This document shows positions 31,050-37,847 of a stretch of 37,847 bases of DNA, one piece after another (positions within the stretch are counted from its first letter, which is position 1; the number at the start of each line of letters is the position of its first letter). A model generated the notes under the pieces. The model did no database searches, had not been told where the DNA came from, and was given only the letters and a program-made list of their open reading frames with translations. Where the stretch lies: assembly GCA_001579985.1 (NCBI GenBank), contig LRSR01000616.1:1-37847 (forward strand). The letters run 5' to 3'. The translations under genes and the position numbers were made by a program. This stretch comes from Hypsibius dujardini (taxonomy: Eukaryota; Tardigrada; Eutardigrada; Parachela; Hypsibiidae).

Positions 31050-32135
31050 ATGTTGCGAAGCAAGAGCGATTCTTTAATGACCGATGCTGCTGAAAAGGGA
31101 ACATAAAACGGCAGCTACACAGCAAAGATCTATCTGCCGGACAGCCAAAAAGCATCCACTTCTACGTATATGTCTGCTGTGGATGTGATGCGACTGTATC
31201 TATCCACTGACCAAATTTCCCGCTTGAAAACCGTCCGACCGTCCGACCATGCACTCAGTTAACATTCACGCAAGAAAGGCAAAAAGGACACGTGTTAAAA
31301 CACAGTACCACGCGCATTTGACAGACAAAGCCCAGGTACGCGCGCGGACATCGGCCCAGCTAGTAACGATGATGGTCATTCTATCTTGACTTGGACTATG
31401 CAACCACTATCTTCTTTTAGCAATTCAACCTTGGGCAGTGTTTTAATACAGCGATAGAGCTTTTTTTAAATTTGCTCATGCGGTGCCGAAAAATTTTACA
31501 GTGTCCGAAAGTTAAAATGTAACGTGACATTTGCGTGACAGACAATCAGAGCGTCCCAAAAAAGGGGGGAGGAAGGGGGGCGTTTCGATTTATGACTATA
31601 GCGTCGCGTTGTTGGTCGCACCGTCGCGGCACGAGTGGCGTGGGTCATCTATACATCCGTTCCCACGCAATGTCTTTTTTCTGCCTTCCCTTGAGCTGTT
31701 GCTCCGACCGATGCTTTCGTCGTTGCCTCTCATAAAAATGCGGAAGCATCACCATCGTCTCCGAGACCATGGGCGGGGTTGGCTAGGCATCTTCACCTGT
31801 CACTGTCTGTCTGTCTGTCTGTCTGTGTGCCTGTGTGTGTGTGTGTGTGTGTGTGCGTCATGATGGCGGCAAATCTGTTTGCTCAAGCGGTAGATGTATG
31901 TGTACACAGCATAAAACAAGGAGGTAATTTCCATGACACAGTGTCTTTGATATTTCACTTAGCTGTTGTATTTCGTTTGAGCTGTGGCTTAGCTTTATGG
32001 TACATTTTACAGTGACGATGGGTCCTTTCTTTTACGATCTCAGTACTGGAGACGATACGCACAATCCTGCGAGTTCCTTGTAGTACAAATAGACGACGAT
32101 GGGAAAATTGATCGTGATAATTTGACCGGACCCTT
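31050..32135. other. Intergenic receptor to Ly6 gene
   Basis: No credible gene. A CATAAA-type poly(A) variant lies near 31103. Open frames at 31531-31863 are low-complexity and unconvincing. A TCTG/TG microsatellite lies at 31800-31857. The Ly6 promoter and 5' UTR should be at the right end. Confidence 0.6.
31800..31857 (+). repeat. TCTG plus TG microsatellite
   Basis: Five TCTG units followed by about ten TG units. This is the only TCTG/CAGA array in the window that is clearly outside a gene. Confidence 0.95.
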
Positions 32136-33107
32136 ATGTTCCATAAAATGGTTTCCCCACAGCAATCGTTGTGGGTATTATCCACTGTAATTGGAGTTTT
32201 TGCTGGCGGAGGTAAGGTCGTACAGATGAAATTACATGTGTACTCCGAATAGTGTTCATATAATGTTTTGATAAGGAATATCTAACACTTAAGACAACTA
32301 ATTTTTCTAGCCTTCTCGGAAGTTTGCCACATTTGTGACTATACGAAAGCCGACAGCTGTGAGCATGCCAGGGAGTACAAGCTGGTCGACTGCCAGGACT
32401 ACTGGTCAGGAAGTAAATATTGCCTCAAGGTGAATGGGACCCGCAATGTCGTTCGACAGGACGGCGCCGAGATGAATGCAACAGGTGATGATCTCTCAGC
32501 AACTTGCTCCCATACCTGTGAAACCACTGCGTACTAGTGGAATCGCTGCGAACTAGTGGAACCACTACGAACTTGTGGAATCGCCGCGAACTTGTGGAAC
32601 CACTGTGTACTTGTGGAACCACTGTGTACTTGTGGAACCACTGCGTACTTGTGGAACCACTGCGTACTTGTGGAACCACTGCGTACTTGTGGAACCACTG
32701 CGTACTTGTGGAACCACTGCGTACAAGTGGAACTACTGCGTACTAGTGGAATCGCTGCGAACTTGTGGAATCGCTGCGTACTTGTGGAATCGCTGCGAAC
32801 TTGTGTGTCGTAGAGTAAGCAATTTGTGTAATAACATTGGTATGCGATTCTCCCTGTTATATTAGGTATTCATCGCTCATGCCACCAGGAAAGTGACTGG
32901 GGCACCTTTGGATTGCTGCCGGACCTTCAGCCGGGATGTCGGAGTGTCCACGTTTTGAATAAGAACACCAGCCTGTACAAAAGTTTCATGTTTGATGGTG
33001 TGATCTGTATTTGCGACGGGGCTGGCTGTAATCGCTCCGACAAATTGAGACTGGGAGTAGTCTGGAAGGCGTTTTTTGCCGTTCTACTTCTGAGCAATCG
33101 GCTATGA
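32136..33107 (+). CDS. GPI-anchored Ly6/uPAR (three-finger) protein
   Basis: Three exons with matching phases, 32136-32211, 32311-32484 and 32866-33107, encode 163 residues. A hydrophobic N-terminal signal (LWVLSTVIGVFAGG) is followed by a domain with ten cysteines. It opens CHIC and closes CIC-DGAGCN, the LU/Ly6 fingerprint (final CxxxxCN-like block), and it ends in a hydrophobic tail suited to GPI attachment. N-glycosylation sites include NGT and NAT. The length and pattern match invertebrate Ly6/quiver (sleepless)-type proteins, which sit on the outer cell surface and often modulate channels or receptors or form junctions; the specific role is unknown. Two in-frame ATGs (32136, 32148) are possible starts. 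An AATAAA at 32... of the 3' region is at 33232-33237. Confidence 0.85.
32522..32812 (+). repeat. 19-bp palindromic minisatellite in Ly6 intron 2
   Basis: About fifteen copies of a 19-bp unit, CTTGTGGAACCACTGCGTA, with variants. Each unit contains the perfect palindrome GTGGAACCAC (degraded to GTGGAATCGC in some copies). The variants alternate in blocks, TGCGTAC units in the middle and TGCGAAC or ATCGC units at the edges. It lies wholly within the intron 32485-32865; frames reading Val-Glu-Pro-Leu-Arg-Thr-Cys-Gly-Thr are artefacts. Confidence 0.95.
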
Positions 33108-33488
33108 TGGACTATCAAAACCCCGTCTCCCTCATGGATCTCACGAAATCGCCGAAAATTCCGTTCCGCCATGTCCGGCACTCTCAAGTTTCCCGCTCGA
33201 AGGGAGTTGTGGTGATGTTCTAAAGATGCAAAATAAATTTCTTTGCTAGCACTTTTAGCAAAAAACTTGAGTGGGCTTTAGCTGACACTGAGCTGGCGCC
33301 GCTACAGGAAAACCACGGGAAGTAGAGGAACATGGGCGTTTGAGAGGAAAAAATACGAGAAGGTTACTTCAAATGTTCATCTAGTACACGAAGGTCCTGA
33401 GAAAACGAGACTTGCGGGAGCTTAATGAACGATAAAGAAGCTACGTAACCGGCTCTGCAGGCAGACGGTAGGGATTTTTATCCTTACC

Positions 33489-33634
33489 AAGATCGTACCG
33501 CTCATAGGTGAACTCAGCCAATGATCTTTCTATATTGGGCACCTTTGCCCAGTAGCACAAACGCCAGCAGGCATCGGTGCGCACTACTAAGCACTGGGTA
33601 GAAGGGCGTTTCCAGGTGCTGACAAAGCTTGAAA
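33489..33634 (-). other. Possible minus-strand exon of unknown gene (weak)
   Basis: On the minus strand an open segment runs from a good acceptor (CCTGTCCTCAG) to a good donor (CGATCTTG followed by GTAAGG). In one frame it encodes VVRTDACWRLCYWAKVP and then ERSLAEFTYERYDLG. The composition is protein-like, but no family is recognised and another frame is also open for 40 codons. No neighbouring exons could be linked. It may belong to an old transposon. Confidence 0.2.
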
Positions 33635-33774
33635 TTCTGAGGACAGGTAATCCAGGAATAGTATTACAGTCAGTCCTACAGAAGCGGATGGAGACAGATA
33701 TTATAATGCCACGATGTTGGTTAGGCAAGCACACGGAGCGAAAACAATCGGTGCAGCCTCGATGATGCGTCACG

Positions 33775-34811
33775 TACCGTATGCTCGCAATCTCAAGGGA
33801 CACTTTCCTGCCCTACCCGAACATTTTACCAACCCGGGCTGTGCCTATTCAGTGCCGTTCACCAAATTGACACTGTGGGGACAAATATACGAGAATAGCA
33901 CGACTGTACAATCAAACAATCAAGGGGGGACGAAATCTAATACGAATCAATCAATCGAGCAGAACGAGTAACTTGCTAAATTAATGTTAAAATACTGAAA
34001 AACAGCTTTTTGATTTTAAATTAAATTATGCTTAATTTAGATTAAAAGCAGACTTGGGGTCACATGCTGATATTAATTTAAATGCAAAATCTTTAGTTTC
34101 GATAACACTGCAACACTCAAATTCATCGATCAACCACCAAAGACATGCGGCATACAAATACATGTAAGCAAACTTAGAACTCTTACTGTCGCAGTCGGTT
34201 CGCGTTCAGAATGTCCAGACACTGCAAAACCTCGAAAAGCAACTCCAGTGAGATGTGAGAGGATTGGAACAATAGCGCAGAATCGCCATTTCCTGTGCCT
34301 TTATCCGCAGCGCCGGTTGCGCTTCCTTAATCTTCGCAGGAATTCCCTTCTCAATTTCACGACGGACATTGGCCTGCTGACGACGCTTCTCTTTAAACGA
34401 AATCTCCAGCGCGCGAAAAGTCAGCCGCCAGCCGCTAGTGCTCCTTCTCAAGCAAGCCACGACATTCCAGTAGGATGCGCTGATGAAGCTCACCCATTTT
34501 GGCGCCTACCGTATTGAGGGCCAGTAAAGCGTTTTCCGAAGTAACCGTAGCCCCCTTGATCTCAAGGGACAGCTAAGCCCCGCCTTCTTCGGTATGGCCC
34601 TGCACTCGATTGAACGTTCAATCTGATTCACTGTTCTCTGATTGGCTGATTTCGTACAGCTAACTCGTTGTGCTCGATCGATGGATTGTACAGTTGAACT
34701 TTTCCGTATCTTTGTCCCTACAGTGCTAATTTGGTGAACGGCACTGCCCTGGTTGGTTAAAATTTACGGGTAGGGCAGAAAAGTGTCCCATGAGATCGCG
34801 AGCATACGGTA
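33775..34811. mobile_element. TA-flanked element with about 130-140 bp inverted repeats
   Basis: The left arm (33775 to about 33912) and right arm (about 34683-34811) are complementary with mismatches and one roughly 8-bp indel: TACCGTATGCTCGC at the tip, GTGCCGTTCACCAAATT in the middle, CTGTACAATC at the inner end. Both tips begin with TA. The terminal sequence resembles those at 6602-6894 and 35084-35243. The interior encodes no transposase; it contains a broken coiled-coil gene fragment on the minus strand. The element is non-autonomous. Confidence 0.75.
34183..34537 (-). pseudogene. Broken coiled-coil protein fragment inside the inverted-repeat element
   Basis: The minus strand reads MGELHQRILLECRGLLEKEH, then a TAG where a Gln codon is likely, then RLAADFSRA. 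A one-base shift leads into LEISFKEKRRQQANVRREIE and a charged helical stretch (IKEAQPALRIKAQEMAIL). A second shift leads into SLELLFEVLQCLDILNANRL and a stop at 34183-34185. The heptad-like charged composition across three frames shows a single ancestral coiled-coil exon broken by one nonsense change and two frameshifts. The parent gene is not recognised. It lies between the arms of the 33775-34811 element. Confidence 0.6.
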
Positions 34812-35083
34812 ACCGTAGCCCCCGTGATCTTGTTCGCTGAAAAAGCTGGCTACGCCTGCACGCATTACTTTTCCCCCTGCTGCTGCTTCGCCGGACACCT
34901 TGTTCTTCTTTCGTTTCGTCATGATGTCCAGGAGGCCGGTGGTGTGGATAGAATCCGAGAACAGTTTCGGACAAACAAAGAGAGAGAGAAAGCGCAAAAG
35001 AATTATTCTCCACGAGAACCGATTCCTCAAACGAGGCGCAGTCAGATGAAATCCCTGTTTCTCCTGCGCAGTCGCTTCCGAAT

Positions 35084-35243
35084 TACTGTACTGTCGCGAT
35101 TCTAACGGCCAGCTTAGCCCCGCCTCCCGCCGTGCAACACTCTGTGTGACGTCACGGATTCAATTCCAGCCCGGCACGGGCCCGGGGGTCGTAATTTACT
35201 GGTAGGGCCAAAAAACGGCCGTTAGAATCGCGACAGTACAGTA
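35084..35243. mobile_element. TA-flanked short inverted-repeat element, 160 bp
   Basis: The arms are perfectly complementary over 27 bp (35084-35110 and 35217-35243): TA, then CTGTACTGTCGCGATTC and TAACGGCC. The outer TA dinucleotides fit a Tc1/mariner-type target. The interior next to the left arm, AGCTTAGCCCCGCC, matches AGCTAAGCCCCGCC at 34571. It lies about 135 bp upstream of the ATG3 start codon, so it may sit in the promoter or 5' UTR. Confidence 0.8.
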
Positions 35244-35377
35244 GCTGACTGCTCGCTCATTTGACACGTGAGAGATAAACACAACAAAGCACTTCCCTCG
35301 AGGAATTTCGCCGATTTTTCGGATCTCGTTAGAAGTCTTGAAAAGACCCGATAAAATCCTAGCCCCCTTTTTTGGAT

Positions 35378-37257
35378 ATGGCGATGCAGGATTTCCTCAA
35401 CAACGTGAAAGGCGCTGCATTGGGTGCTGCGGAAATTTTTGTTCCGGTCCTCAAGGTATGAAGAGATGGACTACACATGTGGCAAAAGCCTTGCGCTAAC
35501 CGAGTTAAGCCATTACACTCGTTCAACGCATGTTGTACACAGCCTCCGAGTTGAAGGCCTTAATTCAGTCAGCGCAAGGTTTTTGCCATGTGTGTACACG
35601 CGGTTGTTTGCAGAATTTTGAATCCCCCAATTTCCATTCAAACTTATCCAAAAACTTGTATGACGTGACACGGTACGAGTTTAACAGGTCTGTTTTGGAC
35701 TATTATGTATTTTGTAGGAATCAAAATTTCGCGAAACCGGAGTGCTCACACCGGAAGAGGTTGGTTGACACATTTTCCTGTTGTCATTCTGATCGCAGAA
35801 TTGGTGGTGCGGCTGTTTTTGATTGCGGTTCAGTAACAATATTCGCCATTTGGTAACAGTTCGTGATTGCCGGAGATCATCTGGTGCATCACTGTCCCAC
35901 CTGGCAATGGAGCTCCGGGGAGCAGTCCAAGACCAAGCCCTATCTTCCAGCGGATAAGCACTTTTTGCTCACTAAAAATGGTTCGTAAACATGGCTCTAC
36001 GGTCTCGCCGTTGATTGATGAATTGGCTCAAACACGCGAGGACTCTTTTTTACCCAGACCCAGTCATTCAGGCAACGGACTTTTTCGGTGAACTAAAACA
36101 TCAAACGATCAATCAAGCCGTTGCTCCTTAAAAATTTTGCAGCGATTTGTTGATAAGTCAGTTGAACAGTTTCAGTCATCACATTGTCAGCCGAATATTG
36201 TGTTTGTTGTTGCTTCCCCAGTGCCTTGTTATCGGCGCTTCCACCAGCTGGAGGCCAAGGGTCAGGAGAAGATAATCGAAATCGAGGGGGACACTGACGG
36301 CGGCTGGGTGGATACGCATCCTGACGGTCCCGGACAGGACTCGTCTGCTACTTCGGCACCCGTTATGGAAACGGCACAGTCGACCGGGGTGAGTTGCATT
36401 TCTACCCGGAGAGGAGAGCCAGGTCTCGTTCGACTCATCGTGACGATGCTGGCAATTGTTAATCATCGGGTAGGAGGTCCGGATGTGATCAGTTGATTTG
36501 CTTTGCAATAGGGGAAGGCTGCTGCTGGCGCCGCCGACAGTGACGACGATGATGACGAAGAAGCTGGTGACATGGAGGACTTTTTGGACAGCGGAATGCT
36601 GGACGCAAACGACCCGGTAACTGTCATGCTCCCTCAAATGGTTGAGCAGGTTTTTCTTCATTTTGTGGCGTCTTCGTTGTCCTTATCAGGGCACACTGCT
36701 TCCAACGACGGTGAAAACGCCATCGCAATCGGCCGAGGAGGAGGGCATCGAACAGACCAGGACCTACGATCTGCATATCACTTACGACAAGTACTACCAG
36801 ACACCGCGACTCTGGCTGATCGGCTACAACGAGGTTGGCTCAACACGTCTGTGTTATGGGACGTTAAAATTTCATCCTGCTTAATGGAATAATGATTTTT
36901 ATTTAGTCGCGTAAGCCATTGAGTGTGGAGCAGATGTATGAAGATTTCAGCGCGGACCACGCCAAGAAGACCATCACAATGGAGTCGCATCCTCATGTCT
37001 CAGGCCCACCCATGGCTTCCATCCATCCTTGCCGGTAAGAATTTTTGAACTTTGAACGCCTCAAACAAAATGCATTTGGATTTGATTGTCTCGCAATATG
37101 CTCTAGGCATGCGGAAGTGATGAAGAAGATCATTCAGACCGTTGCGGACGGCGGCCGGGAACTGGACGTCCACAATTATCTGGTCATTTTCCTCAAGTTC
37201 GTTCAAGCAGTCATTCCGACCATAGAATACGATTACACTCGCAACTTCTCCTTCTAA
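35378..37257 (+). CDS. ATG3: ATG3, E2-like enzyme of autophagy
   Basis: ATG3 receives ATG8/LC3 from ATG7 as a thioester and transfers it to phosphatidylethanolamine on the phagophore. Eight exons with matching phases: 35378-35455, 35718-35759, 35860-35980, 36222-36388, 36512-36616, 36690-36833, 36907-37034, 37107-37257; 311 residues (human 314). The N-terminal amphipathic helix ([15 protein letters not shown]) leads to [20 protein letters not shown] and HHCPTWQW. An acidic flexible region ([14 protein letters not shown]) follows, then [19 protein letters not shown]. The catalytic cysteine is C261 in the HPC motif ([15 protein letters not shown]), and the C-terminus is [18 protein letters not shown] at 35378 or 35384 could start; the first is chosen. 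All catalytic features are intact. Confidence 0.96.
35473..35594. mobile_element. Short foldback element, copy 2 (ATG3 intron 1)
   Basis: Ends read ACACATGTGGCAAAAGCCTT on the left and, in reverse complement, ACACACATGGCAAAAACCTT on the right. The arms are complementary with a few mismatches over about 33 bp and continue into TGCGCTAACCGAGTTA. Same family as 4605-4718. It lies wholly in the first ATG3 intron. Confidence 0.78.
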
Positions 37258-37728
37258 TTGAGATCAAATATGCATGAATCCTTAGTCTGTCTGCTTCCTT
37301 GTCATAATTTTTATGCAAATCGGTTTTCTGTCGTGTAGTACCTGTCCTTGAAATATCGCGCACCATGATTGTGCCCATGATCATTTACTTCCGAAATGTC
37401 ACCACCATTCTCGCTATTTTTATTCCAAATAAGAATATACTTTATATTTATAAAAAAACCAATGAAAACTGTGTATGGGCCGAGAGACATCCAAGATGAA
37501 CCTCGTACACGTAGCCCCACTGACTGCAACACTACTGGCTCGGAATGTGCGCCCCCTGCAAGCTGAAGAGGCGCCCCCTGCAGGCTGAAGACGCGATATA
37601 CTACTTTCTCTGGAAGATCAGTTTGAAAAACCATCCGGATCGTATCTTACGTAAGAATAATCAAAGCTAACAAATAAAACACGATCTGGTAGAACAGGGT
37701 GCAGTTGCCTCAATATACTTGAGGGCTA
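37258..37728. other. Convergent 3' regions of ATG3 and the minus-strand gene
   Basis: AATAAA on the plus strand at 37673-37678 is a candidate poly(A) signal for ATG3, and AATAAA on the minus strand (plus-strand TTTATT at 37418-37423) for the opposing gene. If both are used the transcripts overlap by roughly 250 nt. A 21-bp direct duplication (GCGCCCCCTGCAAGCTGAAG and GCGCCCCCTGCAGGCTGAAG) lies at about 37550-37590. No coding sequence is recognised in between. Confidence 0.5.
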
Positions 37729-37847
37729 CTATTGGGGCGGATTTCCGGTAGACGACAGGGAGGAAGTTGACGAGGCGCTGGACGCGACGGGGGAGCGGAT
37801 TTGACTAGGGCTACCGCCGTTCGTGGACGAAGAAGAACCAGGTTCCT
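37729..37847 (-). CDS. C-terminal exon of a Ser-rich protein, 5' part outside window
   Basis: The minus strand is open from the window edge to a TAG at 37729-37731. The tail is Ser/Pro/Gly/Asn-rich: GSSSSTNGGSPSQIRSPVAS, then SASSTSSLSS and TGNPPQ. SPSQIRSP and similar Ser-Pro sites look like a disordered, phosphorylatable C-terminus. A poly(A) signal candidate lies about 300 bp downstream on the same strand. The protein family cannot be named from this tail. Confidence 0.5.
   Translation of the reverse strand, partial: EPGSSSSTNGGSPSQIRSPVASSASSTSSLSSTGNPPQ

Larger units (their letters stand above)
33108..35377. other. Transposon-rich gap between Ly6 gene and ATG3
   Basis: No intact gene. 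AATAAA at 33232-33237 is the likely Ly6 poly(A) signal. A weak minus-strand exon candidate lies at about 33489-33634. The long inverted-repeat element 33775-34811 contains a coiled-coil pseudogene, and a smaller inverted-repeat element is at 35084-35243. The sequence CCCTTGA-TC-TCAAGGG at 34553-34568 and the AGCTAAGCCCCGCC following it repeat the internal end of the smaller element. Confidence 0.7.

Noticed and set aside
31531-31863. 110-residue frame between the receptor and Ly6 genes
   Set aside because: Low-complexity, ends in a TCTG/TG microsatellite, no start context, no recognisable domain.
32537-32865. Plus-strand frames of repeated Trp-Asn-His-Cys-Val-Leu-Val-Glu
   Set aside because: Pure tandem-repeat translation inside the Ly6 intron, whose splice sites and phases are clear.

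Overview
The window is nuclear DNA of an animal with a compact genome. Every recognisable gene is split by mostly short GT-AG introns (about 60-400 bp, one of 2.1 kb), and the proteins are metazoan: a KNL1 kinetochore scaffold, the sperm-flagellar protein SPEF2, NBAS, a rhodopsin-like receptor, a GPI-anchored Ly6 protein and ATG3. Gene density (seven recognisable genes plus an eighth entering from the right in 38 kb), divergent proteins and a flagellar gene suit a small-genome invertebrate; a tardigrade-like ecdysozoan is one guess, but the phylum cannot be fixed from sequence alone. Exon borders below were set by hand from splice signals, matching phase and family similarity.

Layout, left to right, all on the plus strand unless stated: KNL1, 5'-truncated (<30-6272); SPEF2 (7024-14144); a LENG9-like protein combining RWD, MJ1316 and 2H-phosphodiesterase domains (15194-17231); NBAS (17826-28616), which stops early compared with vertebrate NBAS; a divergent 7TM receptor (29042-31049); a ten-cysteine Ly6/three-finger protein (32136-33107); a 2 kb transposon-rich gap; ATG3 (35378-37257); and the 3' end of a minus-strand gene entering from the right (37729-37847), convergent with ATG3. 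The genes share no obvious pathway; this is a chance neighbourhood of housekeeping, cell-division, sperm and membrane-protein genes.

The non-coding part is unusually structured. Long CAGA/TCTG microsatellites sit in many introns, often one per intron (six consecutive SPEF2 introns). Three minisatellites lie in introns; one copies the 5' splice site five times at 40-bp spacing, and two are built from small hairpin units. At least six inverted-repeat elements are present. Four of them end in TA on both sides, as expected of non-autonomous Tc1/mariner-type elements, and three of these share a related terminal sequence. The largest (33775-34811) has arms of roughly 130-140 bp and encloses a decayed coiled-coil gene fragment.

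The strongest candidates for something undescribed are this TA-flanked element family with its enclosed gene fragment, the donor-site minisatellite in NBAS, the RWD-MJ1316-2H protein, and a possible small secreted-protein gene nested antisense in the large NBAS intron.
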